Shown: piece after piece, positions 8,946-16,324 of the stretch
Layout: each line of letters starts with the position of its first letter
How positions within the stretch are numbered: position 1 is the stretch's first letter
NCBI GenBank assembly: GCA_023404705.1
Contig: JAEYAU010000120.1
Location: 1-22,874, forward strand
Source: Pseudomonadota bacterium
Lineage (GTDB): Bacteria > Pseudomonadota > Alphaproteobacteria > Rhizobiales > Xanthobacteraceae
Direction of reading: 5' to 3'
DNA: 22,874 nt
Program-made: the position numbers and the translations under genes
Notes under the pieces: generated by a model
Databases searched by the model: none
Told to the model about the DNA's origin: nothing
What the model saw: only the letters and a program-made list of their open reading frames with translations

Positions 8946-9143
8946 TCACCGCTGGCGCAGGAAGCGCAGCAGCGCGACGCCGCCGAGAACGAGCGCCGCG
9001 CCGATCAGCAGCGTCGCCGTCTCGGGCAGCAGGCTCGCGTCGTGCGGATGCTCGTGCGGCGCCAGCGAGGGATGCGCAAGAGCTGCGGTAGCCAGAGTCG
9101 AGCTCGTAAGAGCCGTGAACGCCGTCGTCAGCAGGGCTCGCAT
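8946..9143 (-). CDS. Small exported His-rich single-span protein inside the urease operon
   Basis: A 65-residue protein with three parts. Residues 1-23 form a signal peptide ending TAALA. Residues 24-35 form a short histidine-rich segment (HPSLAPHEHPHD, four His in 12 residues plus an acidic pair). Then come LLPET, a hydrophobic stretch (about 43-59) and a basic tail RFLRQR. The LPET-membrane-arginine end looks like a protein-sorting tail. ATG 9143 was preferred because GAGG lies six bases upstream; the in-frame ATG at 9155 overlaps the ureA stop as ATGA and would give 69 residues. It sits between ureA and ureB with 4-bp spacing to ureB, so it is co-expressed with urease. A role in nickel binding or entry is a reasonable guess from the histidines and context. 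No known family (UreJ/HupE are far larger) was recognised. Confidence 0.75.
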   Translation of the reverse strand: MRALLTTAFTALTSSTLATAALAHPSLAPHEHPHDASLLPETATLLIGAALVLGGVALLRFLRQR

Positions 9144-9151
9144 GCAACACC

Positions 9152-9454
9152 TCATCGAATGGGATCGTGCACGGTGACGAGCTTGGTCCCGTCCGGGAAT
9201 GTCGCTTCCACCTGCACGTCGTGGATCATTTCGGGGATGCCGTCCATCACCTGGTCACGCGTGATCACGTGGGCGCCGGCTTCCATCAACTCGGCCACCG
9301 TGCGGCCGTCGCGCGCGCCTTCCATGATGAAGTCGGTGATCAGCGCCACGGCTTCCGGATGGTTCAGCTTGATGCCGCGCTCGAGCCGGCGCCGCGCCAC
9401 CATGGCGGCCATGGCAACCAGCAGCTTGTCCTTCTCGCGCGGTGTCAGGTTCAT
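9152..9454 (-). CDS. ureA: Urease subunit gamma
   Basis: Smallest urease structural subunit, 100 residues, the exact family length when started at 9454 (MNLTPREKDKLL). This start has GGGGAAGG just upstream; an in-frame TTG at 9469 would add five residues without a ribosome site. Family features are RRRLERGIKLNHPEAVALI, MEGARDGRTVAELM, the VMDGIPEMI stretch and the end TVHDPIR. The stop overlaps a possible ATG of the next gene (ATGA), a sign of tight translational coupling. Between ureD and ureA lies a 49-bp palindromic repeat (9472-9520), so an RNA hairpin separates the accessory gene from the structural genes. Confidence 0.98.
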   Translation of the reverse strand: MNLTPREKDKLLVAMAAMVARRRLERGIKLNHPEAVALITDFIMEGARDGRTVAELMEAGAHVITRDQVMDGIPEMIHDVQVEATFPDGTKLVTVHDPIR

Positions 9455-9471
9455 GCGGACCTTCCCCAATT

Positions 9472-9520
9472 GCGCATGATCTTGTCCGAAAACGGGTGTC
9501 CACTTTTCGCGATCATGCGC
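9472..9520. repeat. Short palindromic repeat, copy 1
   Basis: A 49-bp element bounded by perfect 10-base arms GCGCATGATC and GATCATGCGC, with an inner partly complementary pair CCGAAAA / TTTTCG. The same element occurs in opposite orientation at 21797-21842. It lies within the urease operon between ureD and ureA and would form a hairpin in the transcript. It is the type of small dispersed palindrome seen repeatedly in Bradyrhizobium-like genomes (from memory). Confidence 0.85.
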
Positions 9521-9526
9521 ATGCCC

Positions 9527-10366
9527 CTACTGCAGCCAGAGTCGCGGCAGCGCCTTGTCGCGCAGCGCGGTGAGCACACGCATCAGATCGTGGCGCATCG
9601 CCGTGCCTTCTGCCGCAACGAAGCGGATCACGGCGCCGCCGTTCCACGCCGAGGCGCCGACCTCGCCGCGGAAATCCGACTCGAGCGTGCGGACAATCTC
9701 CGGGATCGCATCGTCCCCCGGCACCAGGATCACGGTCGCAACCGCAACCGCACCCTTGCCGATCGCGGGCAGCGCGAGCTTCTCGGCAATCTGTCCGTCG
9801 AGCCGTACGGTCTCTGCATAGACGAGCCGCCCTTCGCGGCGAATGCGCCAGCGATCCGTGAGGGCGCCGCGCTCGACGCGTTCGCCCATGCCGGTGCGCC
9901 CGAACACCAGCGCTTCGGCCAGCATCAGCCGCGCATCGGCGTCGACGTCGACCTCGATGGTGCGCGCGAGCCGCGACTGATCGAACAGGATCGTTTCCTG
10001 CGGCAGCCAGGCCAGCGACGCATGCGGCCCGACACTGAGCTTCACGTCAATCTGCGCGGCGTCGTCGAGCGCGCGATAGACCTTCTCGGCCGCGGCCGTG
10101 GAAACCGTGAGCTGCGCCCCCTCGCCCACCGCGATGTCGAGTGCGAAGCGGTCGCCGCCCGCGATGCCGCCGGCCGTGTTGACCAGCACAGCGTCGAGCT
10201 CGCGCGCGCGTCCGCCCGGAAAGCGCACGCGCAGCGAGCCCTCTTCATGCACGCGCGTCGCACGCGACGCGCCGGCCGTGACGCCGACGTCTAACGCAAT
10301 GCCGCCGCGTGCGCGGTTCGCGGCAAAGATATCCCTGGTCCGGTCTGCGGCTATCGCCCCGGTCAT
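9527..10366 (-). CDS. ureD: Urease accessory protein UreD
   Basis: Scaffold for nickel insertion into apo-urease, acting with UreF and UreG. The 279 residues show the UreD signature in order: HEEGSLRVRFP, LVNTAGGIAGGDRF, STAAAEKVYRA, LAWLPQETILFDQ, ARLMLAEALVFGRTGMGE, and WRIRREGRLVYAETVRLDG. The start at 10366 is preceded by GGGGGGA. It is 32 bp downstream of urtE and 72 bp upstream of ureA, on the same strand. The order ureD-ureA-ureB-ureC is common in Alphaproteobacteria. The partners ureE, ureF and ureG normally follow ureC but are absent here and must lie elsewhere if urease is functional. Confidence 0.96.
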   Translation of the reverse strand: MTGAIAADRTRDIFAANRARGGIALDVGVTAGASRATRVHEEGSLRVRFPGGRARELDAVLVNTAGGIAGGDRFALDIAVGEGAQLTVSTAAAEKVYRALDDAAQIDVKLSVGPHASLAWLPQETILFDQSRLARTIEVDVDADARLMLAEALVFGRTGMGERVERGALTDRWRIRREGRLVYAETVRLDGQIAEKLALPAIGKGAVAVATVILVPGDDAIPEIVRTLESDFRGEVGASAWNGGAVIRFVAAEGTAMRHDLMRVLTALRDKALPRLWLQ

Positions 10367-10398
10367 CGTTGCAGTCCCCCCGCGGGCTTACAGTCCTT

Positions 10399-11094
10399 CT
10401 AAAGGGACATCGCCCGCCGCAATGCTCCCTCGTCGATCGTGTCGCGCGTGCAGCTGTAGACGACCTGCCCCCGATCCATCACGGCAAAATGGTCGCCGAG
10501 CTCCCGCGCAAAGTCGAGATACTGTTCTACCAGCACGATGGCAATCTCGCCGAGATTACGTAGGTACGTAATAGCCCGACCTATGTCCTTGATGATCGAG
10601 GGTTGAATGCCCTCGGTCGGCTCGTCGAGCAGCAACAGGCGCGGCCGCATCACCAGGGCGCGTCCGATCGCGAGCTGCTGCTGCTGCCCTCCCGACAGAT
10701 CGCCCCCGCGCCGGCGCAGCATGTCCTTCAGCACCGGAAACAGCGAGTAGACGTCGTTCGGGATCTCGCGCTCGCCGCGCTTGAGCGGCGCGAAGCCGGT
10801 CTCAAGGTTCTCCTCCACGGTGAGCAGCGGAAAGATTTCGCGGCCCTGCGGCACGTAAGCAACGCCGCGCCGCGCGCGCTGATAAGGCTTGAGTGGCGTC
10901 AGGTCGATGCCGTCGAGCGTCACAGTGCCTTTGCTGATCGGATGATGACCGACCAGCGCCCGCAGCAGGCTCGTTTTGCCGACGCCGTTGCGGCCAAGCA
11001 CACAGGTGACTTTGCCGGGCTCCGCCGTGAGCGAGACCTCGCGCAGCGCCTGCGCGGCGCCGTAGTGCAAGGAGATGCCGTTCGCTTCAAGCAT
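10399..11094 (-). CDS. urtE: Urea ABC transporter ATP-binding protein UrtE
   Basis: One of two cytoplasmic ATPases driving urea import. The 231 residues contain Walker A GRNGVGKT (34-41), the signature LSGGQQQQ (133-140) and Walker B LLLLDEP (153-159), then the LivF-type end with VLVEQYLDFARELGDHFAVMDRGQVV. Asn-Gly-Val in the P-loop together with EGIQPSII is characteristic of UrtE rather than generic LivF. The start at 11094 has AGGACG upstream. A palindromic repeat (11111-11192) lies between urtD and urtE, yet all five urt genes keep the canonical order. It probably pairs with UrtD as a heterodimer. ureD follows directly, tying transport to hydrolysis. Confidence 0.97.
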   Translation of the reverse strand: MLEANGISLHYGAAQALREVSLTAEPGKVTCVLGRNGVGKTSLLRALVGHHPISKGTVTLDGIDLTPLKPYQRARRGVAYVPQGREIFPLLTVEENLETGFAPLKRGEREIPNDVYSLFPVLKDMLRRRGGDLSGGQQQQLAIGRALVMRPRLLLLDEPTEGIQPSIIKDIGRAITYLRNLGEIAIVLVEQYLDFARELGDHFAVMDRGQVVYSCTRDTIDEGALRRAMSL

Positions 11095-11110
11095 GGCGAC
11101 GTCCTACGTC

Positions 11111-11192
11111 CGTTCGTCCCCGCGAAAGCGGGGACCCATAATAGCGTGCATGAGCGTGTGGCCCTGGATGCCCGCTTTCGCGGGCACGAACG
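11111..11192. repeat. Palindromic intergenic repeat between urtD and urtE
   Basis: An 82-bp element with terminal inverted repeats CGTTCGT / ACGAACG and two GC-rich hairpin arms: CCCCGCGAAAGCGGGG near 11118-11133 and GCCCGCTTTCGCGGGC near 11170-11185. Read in frame on the minus strand it gives peptides such as FVPAKAGIQ and GPRFRGDE, a well-known sign of this dispersed repeat class in Alphaproteobacteria. It interrupts an otherwise tight operon by about 128 bp and could affect mRNA stability or expression of the distal genes. Confidence 0.85.
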
Positions 11193-11222
11193 GAGGATGG
11201 TTCAGCTTCATCGAATGATCCC

Positions 11223-11975
11223 CTATCGCCCCAGATACACTTCGATCACGCGCTCGTTCTCCGACACCTGGTCGATCGAGCCCTCCGCGATCACGGTGCC
11301 TTCGTGCAGCACCGTGACCTTCACGCCGAGCTCGCGCACGAAGGTCATGTCGTGCTCGACCACGACCACCGTGTGCGTGCGGTTGATGGCCTTCAGAAGC
11401 TCGGCGGTCTGCTGCGTCTCCTCGTCGGTCATGCCGGCGACTGGCTCGTCCACCAGCAGCAGCTTCGGGTCCTGGGCGAGCAGCATGCCGATCTCGAGCC
11501 ACTGCTTCTGCCCGTGCGAGAGCCCGCCCGCGACGCGGCCGCGGATGCCGTCAAGCCGGATGATCCGCAGAATGCGATCGATGCGCTCGCGCTCCTCCTC
11601 GCTCTCGCGCCAGAATAGGGTCCGGCGCACGCGCCGGTCCGCTTTCAGCGCAAGGCGCAGATTGTCCTCGACCGTGTGCATGTCGAACACGGTCGGCTTC
11701 TGGAATTTGCGGCCGATGCCGAGCTCGGCGATCTCGGCCTCGTCCATGCGCGTGAGATCGTGCGAGCCGTCGAACAGCACGTCGCCATTGTCGGGTCGGG
11801 TCTTGCCGGTGACCACGTCCATCATCGTGGTCTTGCCGGCGCCGTTCGGCCCGATGATGGCACGCATCTCGCCGGGCTCGACCGTGAGCGACAGATTGTT
11901 CAGCGCACGGAAACCGTCGAAGGACACGCGGACGGCGTCGAGATAGAGCAGCGCGGATGTGGAGCGGAGTTCCAT
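11223..11975 (-). CDS. urtD: Urea ABC transporter ATP-binding protein UrtD
   Basis: Second ATPase of the urea importer, 250 residues. Walker A GPNGAGKT is at 42-49, the signature LSHGQKQWLEIGMLL at about 152-166 and Walker B LLLVDEP at 172-178. LSHGQKQWLEIGML and DEPVAGMTDEET are typical of UrtD within the LivG-like group. EHDMTFVRELGVKVTVLHEG closes the domain. The start at 11975 is preceded by GGGGAGAG and follows the urtC stop by 9 bp. An extension upstream of RVSFDGF, about 15 residues, is usual. It is followed by urtE after an intervening repeat element. Confidence 0.97.
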   Translation of the reverse strand: MELRSTSALLYLDAVRVSFDGFRALNNLSLTVEPGEMRAIIGPNGAGKTTMMDVVTGKTRPDNGDVLFDGSHDLTRMDEAEIAELGIGRKFQKPTVFDMHTVEDNLRLALKADRRVRRTLFWRESEEERERIDRILRIIRLDGIRGRVAGGLSHGQKQWLEIGMLLAQDPKLLLVDEPVAGMTDEETQQTAELLKAINRTHTVVVVEHDMTFVRELGVKVTVLHEGTVIAEGSIDQVSENERVIEVYLGR

Positions 11976-11984
11976 GTCTCTCCC

Positions 11985-13151
11985 CTACTCGGCCGGCTTC
12001 GGCGCCGGCTCGGCTGCGGCTTCGATCGGCGCATCGGCTCTCGCGGCCGTGCGCTCGCGCCGCTGCTCCCACCAGTGCCGCACCGTGCCGACGATGCCGC
12101 GCGGCAGCAGCAGCGTGACCGCGACGAACAGGCCGCCGAGTACGAACAACCAGTACGGCGCGAGCATGCCGGTCGTGAACGAGGTCTTGCCGTAGTTGAC
12201 CAGGATCGCGCCGAGCACGGCGCCGATCAGCGTGCCGCGGCCGCCGACCGCGACCCAGATCACGGCCTCGATCGAGTTCGCAGGCGCGAACTCGCTCGGA
12301 TTGATGATGCCGACCTGCGGCACGTAGAGCGCGCCCGCGACGCCGGCCATGCAGGCCGAGAGCGTGAACACGAACAGCTTGTAGGACTCCACACGATAGC
12401 CGAGGAAGCGCGTGCGCGACTCGGCATCGCGGATCGCGATCAGCACCTTGCCGAGCTTGGAGGCAACGATCACACGGCAGATCAGGAAACCGAGCATCAG
12501 CGCCACGACCGAGATCGCGAACAGCGCCGCCCGCGTGCCCTGCGCCTGCACGTTGAAGCCGAGGATGTCCTTGAAGTCGGTGAGGCCGTTATTGCCGCCG
12601 AAGCCGAAATTGTTGCGGAAGAAGCCGAGCATCAGCGCAAAGGTCAGGGCCTGCGTGATGATCGAGAGGTAGACGCCGGTGACGCGCGAGCGGAATGCGA
12701 ACCAGCCGAACACGAAGGCGAGCGCGCCCGGCACCAGCACGATCATCAGCAGCGCATAAGGGAAGTGTTGGAAGCCATACCAGTAGACCGGCAGCTCCGG
12801 CCAGTTCAGGAACACCATGAAATCCGGCAGGACCGGATGCGCATAGACGCCGCGCGTCCCGATCTGGCGCATCAAGTACATGCCCATCGCGTAGCCGCCG
12901 AGCGCGAAGAAGGCGCCGTGGCCGAGCGAGAGGATGCCGCAATAGCCCCAGATCAGGTCGATCGAGAGCGCGAGCAGCGCGTAGCAGATGTACTTGCCGA
13001 ACAGCGAGACCAGATAGGTCGGCACGTGCCAGGGATGCGACGGCGGCAGCAGCAGGTTGAGCGCCGGCACGATGATCGCGACCGCGGCGAGCACCGCGAG
13101 GAAGGCGAGCGCGCTGGTCGAGAGCGCGCGAGTGGGGGTCGCGCCGTTCAT
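11985..13151 (-). CDS. urtC: Urea ABC transporter permease UrtC
   Basis: Inner-membrane permease of the urea importer, 388 residues, LivM-like with multiple membrane segments. Recognisable parts are LSIDLIWGYCGILSLGHGAFFALGGYAMGMYLMRQIG, GVYLSIITQALTFALMLGFFRNNFGFGGNNGLTDFKDI and the cytoplasmic coupling loop IAIRDAESRTRFLGYRVE. The NNGLTDF element is characteristic of UrtC. The C-terminal tail is Ala/Pro/Glu-rich (AAAEPAPKPAE). The start at 13151 gives an ATGA overlap with the urtB stop, so translation is coupled; the longer open frame upstream is the antisense-phase shadow of urtB. It pairs with UrtB to form the channel. Confidence 0.97.
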   Translation of the reverse strand: MNGATPTRALSTSALAFLAVLAAVAIIVPALNLLLPPSHPWHVPTYLVSLFGKYICYALLALSIDLIWGYCGILSLGHGAFFALGGYAMGMYLMRQIGTRGVYAHPVLPDFMVFLNWPELPVYWYGFQHFPYALLMIVLVPGALAFVFGWFAFRSRVTGVYLSIITQALTFALMLGFFRNNFGFGGNNGLTDFKDILGFNVQAQGTRAALFAISVVALMLGFLICRVIVASKLGKVLIAIRDAESRTRFLGYRVESYKLFVFTLSACMAGVAGALYVPQVGIINPSEFAPANSIEAVIWVAVGGRGTLIGAVLGAILVNYGKTSFTTGMLAPYWLFVLGGLFVAVTLLLPRGIVGTVRHWWEQRRERTAARADAPIEAAAEPAPKPAE

Positions 13152-14755
13152 GCCTCGACCGCCCGGCCCTTGAGGGCGAACAGCCCGCGCGGACGCTTCT
13201 GGATGAACAGGATGATCAGCACCAGGATCGCGATCTTGCCCAGCACCGCGCCCGCATAGGGCTCGAGAAACTTGTTGGCGATGCCGAGCGTAAAGGCGCC
13301 GACAAGCGTGCCCCACAGATTACCGACGCCGCCGAACACCACGACCATGAACGAGTCGATGATGTAGCCCTGTCCGAGGTTCGGGCTGACATTGTCGATC
13401 TGCGAGAGGGCGACGCCCGCGATGCCGGCGATGCCCGAGCCGAGGCCGAAGGTGAGCGCATCGATGCGGCTGGTGCGGATGCCCATCGAGGCCGCCATGG
13501 CGCGGTTCTGCGTCACGGCGCGCATCTCGAGGCCGAGCCGCGTGAAGCGCAGCAGCAGGAGCAGCAGCACGAACACGCCCAGCGTGAAGCAGATGATCCA
13601 GAGCCGGCCATAGGTGATCGAGATGTGGCCGACGTCGAACGAGCCGCTCATCCACGAGGGCGCGCCGACGTCGCGGTTGGTCGGGCCGAACCAGGTGCGC
13701 ACCGCCTGCTGCAGGATCAGCGACAGGCCCCAGGTGGCGAGCAGCGTCTCGAGCGGCCGGCCATAGAGGAAGCGGATGATGCCGCGCTCGATCAGGATGC
13801 CGACCAAGCCTGCGACCAGGAAGGCGAGCGGCACCGCGAAGATCAGCGAGTAGTCGAACAGCGCCGGATTGGTGGCGCGGATCACCTCCTGCACGACGAA
13901 GGTCGTGTAGGCGCCGAGCATCACCATCTCGCCATGCGCCATGTTGATGACGCCCATGACGCCGAACGTGATGGCGAGGCCGATCGCGGCGAGCAGCAGC
14001 ACGGAGCCGAGCGAGAGCCCATACCAGGCGTCCTGCACGGCGCCCCAGAGCGCGAGCTGGCGCTGGATTGCCGTGATGGCGTCGCTCGCGGCCTTCTTCA
14101 CCTCGGCCGGCGTGTCCGCGGGCAGGCCCGCCAGCATGGCGATCGCATCCTGATTGCCGCGGGCCTTGATCAGCTTGATCGCGTCGAGCCTGTCGGCTTC
14201 GCTGGCGTCGCTCTTGTAGAGCACGACCGCCGCGCGCGCCTCCTGCAGGGCGCGCTTGATGCTCGCATCCGTCTCCTTGCCGATCGCCGTATTGAGCGCC
14301 GGCAGGGCGGCTGCGTCCTTGGACTTGAACACGGCCTGCGCGGCCTCCATGCGCTTGCCCGGATCCGTGGCCATCAGCGTGAGAGCGCCCATGGCGGCAT
14401 CGAGCGAGCGGCGCAGCCGGTTGTTGATGCGCACCGTCTTGAGGCCGGCCGGCGCATCGAGGATCGCGCCCGTCACGGCGTCCGCGACCTTGCCGTCAGC
14501 CTGGCGGATATAAACCTTCTTGTCGGCAGGATCGAAGGCGAGCCGGCCGTCCTGCAGCGCCTGCACGACGGGCAAGGCACGCGCGTGCCCGCTCGCGGCG
14601 ATCTCGGTGATGGCGGTGTCGGTCTCGCCGAAGCTGTCGGCGGAGAAGCGCGCCAGCGCACTTTCGAAGCTCTGCGCCAGTCCCGGCGCGATGCCGAGCG
14701 CGAGCAGGAGAACCGCGGCAAGAAGCGCGGTGAGAGAATGGGTGAGAACCCGCAT
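13148..14755 (-). CDS. urtB: Urea ABC transporter permease UrtB
   Basis: LivH-like permease, 535 residues, longer than branched-chain amino acid LivH because of an extracytoplasmic N-terminal domain. This has a signal-like segment (about 5-27, ending GLAQ) followed by some 210 mostly helical residues, which is the usual UrtB design. The permease part begins near residue 240: LLLAAIGLAITFGVMGVINMAHGEMVMLGAY. It then has LYGRPLETLLATWGLSLILQQAVR and TQNRAMAASMGIRT, all family markers. The start at 14755 (MRVLTHSLTALL) was chosen because the signal segment begins there; the in-frame extension upstream runs through the urtA-urtB hairpin. The stop overlaps the urtC start. Confidence 0.97.
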   Translation of the reverse strand: MRVLTHSLTALLAAVLLLALGIAPGLAQSFESALARFSADSFGETDTAITEIAASGHARALPVVQALQDGRLAFDPADKKVYIRQADGKVADAVTGAILDAPAGLKTVRINNRLRRSLDAAMGALTLMATDPGKRMEAAQAVFKSKDAAALPALNTAIGKETDASIKRALQEARAAVVLYKSDASEADRLDAIKLIKARGNQDAIAMLAGLPADTPAEVKKAASDAITAIQRQLALWGAVQDAWYGLSLGSVLLLAAIGLAITFGVMGVINMAHGEMVMLGAYTTFVVQEVIRATNPALFDYSLIFAVPLAFLVAGLVGILIERGIIRFLYGRPLETLLATWGLSLILQQAVRTWFGPTNRDVGAPSWMSGSFDVGHISITYGRLWIICFTLGVFVLLLLLLRFTRLGLEMRAVTQNRAMAASMGIRTSRIDALTFGLGSGIAGIAGVALSQIDNVSPNLGQGYIIDSFMVVVFGGVGNLWGTLVGAFTLGIANKFLEPYAGAVLGKIAILVLIILFIQKRPRGLFALKGRAVEA

Positions 14756-14779
14756 ATGACTTGATCCCGGCAGGGAGAT

Positions 14780-14804
14780 GGGAGGCGGCACGCTACCGCC
14801 TCCC
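14780..14804 (-). promoter_or_regulatory. Intercistronic hairpin between urtA and urtB
   Basis: A perfect 9-base inverted repeat GGGAGGCGG / CCGCCTCCC with a 7-base loop lies in the 73-bp gap after the urtA stop. No T-run follows, so it is unlikely to be a complete terminator. Such hairpins after binding-protein genes often stabilise the upstream message and give more binding protein than permease; that role is inferred here. Confidence 0.65.
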
Positions 14805-14828
14805 GGCATTGTCAAACCAGAGACGGCA

Positions 14829-16121
14829 TCAGGTCGCGCCGCCGCACTTCTTCGTCACCTTGTTGTAGTTGCCGCACTTGAGCTTCACCCAGTCGGCCTC
14901 GAGGTCCTTCGAGCCTTCGAGATGCGGCGACCAGGCGGCGCCCGGCACGAGACCTTCGGTCTTCCACACCACGTCGAACTGGCCGTCGCCACGCACCTCG
15001 CCGATGAACACCGGCTTGGTGATGTGGTGGTTGGCGAGCATCTCCGACGTGCCGCCCGTGAGGTTCGGAACCTTGATGCCCGGGAGCGCGTCGATGACCT
15101 TGTCGGGATCGACGGTGCCGGCCTTCTTCACGGCTTCGACCCACATCGCGAAGCCGATCACGTGCGCTTCCATCGGATCGTTGGAGACGCGCTTCGGATT
15201 CTTCGTGAAGGCCTTCCACTTGGCGATGAAGTCCTTGTTCTCCTTCGTGTCGATCGACTCGAAGTAGTTCCAGGCCGCGAGATGGCCGAGCAGCGGCTTG
15301 GTGTCGATGCCCGCGAGCTCTTCCTCGCCGACCGAGAAGGCGACGACCGGAATGTCCTTCGCGGCCACGCCCTGGTTGCCGAGCTCCTTGTAGAACGGCA
15401 CGTTGGCGTCACCGTTGATGGTCGAGACCACCGCGGTCTTCTTGCCTTCCGAGCCGAACTTCTTGATCGCGGCGACGCGCGTCTGCCAATCCGAATGGCC
15501 GAACGGCGTGTAGTTGATCGAGATGTCCTCGGCCTTCACGCCCTTGGACTTCAGGTAGGCTTCGAGGATCTTGTTGGTGGTGCGCGGATAGACGTAGTCG
15601 GTGCCTTCCAGCACCCAGCGCTGCACCTTCTCTTCCTTCATCAGGTAGTCGACAGCAGGGATCGCCTGCTGGTTCGGCGCCGCGCCGGTGTAGAACACGT
15701 TGCGCTCGCTCTCCTCGCCCTCGTACTGCACGGGGTAGAACAGGATGCTGTTGAGCTCCTTGAACACCGGCAGCACCGACTTGCGCGACACCGAGGTCCA
15801 GCAGCCGAACACGGCGGCGACCTTCTCCTTGGTGATCAGCTCGCGCGCCTTCTCGGCGAACAGCGGCCAGTTGGAGGCCGGGTCGACCACCACGGCTTCG
15901 AGCTTCTTGCCGAGCAGGCCGCCCTTCTTGTTCTGCTCGTCGATGAGCATGAGCATCACGTCCTTCAGCGTGGTCTCGCTGATGGCCATGGTGCCCGAGA
16001 GCGAATGGAGAATGCCGACCTTGATGGTGTCCTGCGCCTGGGCGGGCATTGCCGCCAGACCCATTGCCAGAGCCGCCGCGGCGAACAGCGACCGGCGGGT
16101 CATACGATTGGAATGAAACAT
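14829..16121 (-). CDS. urtA: Urea ABC transporter substrate-binding protein UrtA
   Basis: Periplasmic urea receptor, 430 residues. The export signal MFHSNRMTRRSLFAAAALAMG has twin arginines before a hydrophobic run, with likely cleavage after AQA near residue 29. The mature protein begins DTIKVGILHSLSGTMAISET, and family markers follow: PASNWPLFAEKARELI, VFGCWTSVSRKSVLPVF, LFYPVQYEGEESERNVFYTGAAPNQQAIPAVDYL and GTDYVYPRTTNKIL. The start at 16121 has AGAGGGA upstream. It is the first gene of the cluster and lies about 65 bp downstream of a -24/-12 promoter. A hairpin follows the stop. Twin-arginine use for a metal-free binding protein is not certain; Sec export is also possible. Confidence 0.98.
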   Translation of the reverse strand: MFHSNRMTRRSLFAAAALAMGLAAMPAQAQDTIKVGILHSLSGTMAISETTLKDVMLMLIDEQNKKGGLLGKKLEAVVVDPASNWPLFAEKARELITKEKVAAVFGCWTSVSRKSVLPVFKELNSILFYPVQYEGEESERNVFYTGAAPNQQAIPAVDYLMKEEKVQRWVLEGTDYVYPRTTNKILEAYLKSKGVKAEDISINYTPFGHSDWQTRVAAIKKFGSEGKKTAVVSTINGDANVPFYKELGNQGVAAKDIPVVAFSVGEEELAGIDTKPLLGHLAAWNYFESIDTKENKDFIAKWKAFTKNPKRVSNDPMEAHVIGFAMWVEAVKKAGTVDPDKVIDALPGIKVPNLTGGTSEMLANHHITKPVFIGEVRGDGQFDVVWKTEGLVPGAAWSPHLEGSKDLEADWVKLKCGNYNKVTKKCGGAT

Positions 16122-16186
16122 GGGGTCCCTCTGCGTTAACGCGCGCGTTCAGGTTCCCGGCCCGACCAACACGCAGAGGGGAATTC

Positions 16187-16201
16187 GCAAGGGCCGTGCC
16201 A
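16187..16201 (-). promoter_or_regulatory. Sigma-54 (RpoN) promoter of the urt-ure operon
   Basis: On the minus strand the sequence reads TGGCAC-GGCCC-TTGC. This matches the -24/-12 consensus TGGCAC-N5-TTGC at every fixed position, with the canonical spacing. The predicted transcript starts near 16175, leaving a leader of about 50 bases before urtA. RpoN promoters need an enhancer-binding activator; for urea uptake genes this is typically NtrC under nitrogen limitation. Confidence 0.85.
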
Positions 16202-16307
16202 AGCCCTGTGGACAGGCCCAAATCCTTGAAGAAATGTGAAGAATCGAGGGGCGCTGACCAGTTGCCCATTTTCCGGTCAGGTGCCACTGGGTAGGCACTG
16301 AGCATTC

Positions 16308-16324
16308 TGCACAATTATTAGGCA
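16308..16324. promoter_or_regulatory. Possible degenerate NtrC-type site
   Basis: TGCAC-AATTATT-AGGCA resembles the enteric NtrC pattern TGCAC-N7-GTGCA in one complete half and three bases of the other. It lies about 110-120 bp upstream of the sigma-54 promoter, a workable enhancer distance. The match is partial, so this is only a candidate. Confidence 0.3.

Noticed and set aside
9028..9039. LPET in the small ure-operon protein taken as a Gram-positive sortase signal
   Set aside because: The organism looks alphaproteobacterial and no sortase is seen; only a general resemblance to sorting tails can be claimed.
8946..9155. UreJ/HupE nickel permease
   Set aside because: At 65-69 residues with one mature membrane span it is far too small for that multi-span family.
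11104..11222. Short peptide reading FVPAKAGIQ...FRGDE
   Set aside because: Translation of a palindromic repeat, a familiar spurious ORF, not a gene.
11676..13259. 527-aa plus-strand ORF opposite urtC/urtD
   Set aside because: Antisense shadow spanning two real genes with an Arg/His/Glu-rich composition.
13152..13316. N-terminal extension of urtC upstream of 13151
   Set aside because: Overlaps urtB in another phase; the ATGA overlap and family length support the start at 13151.
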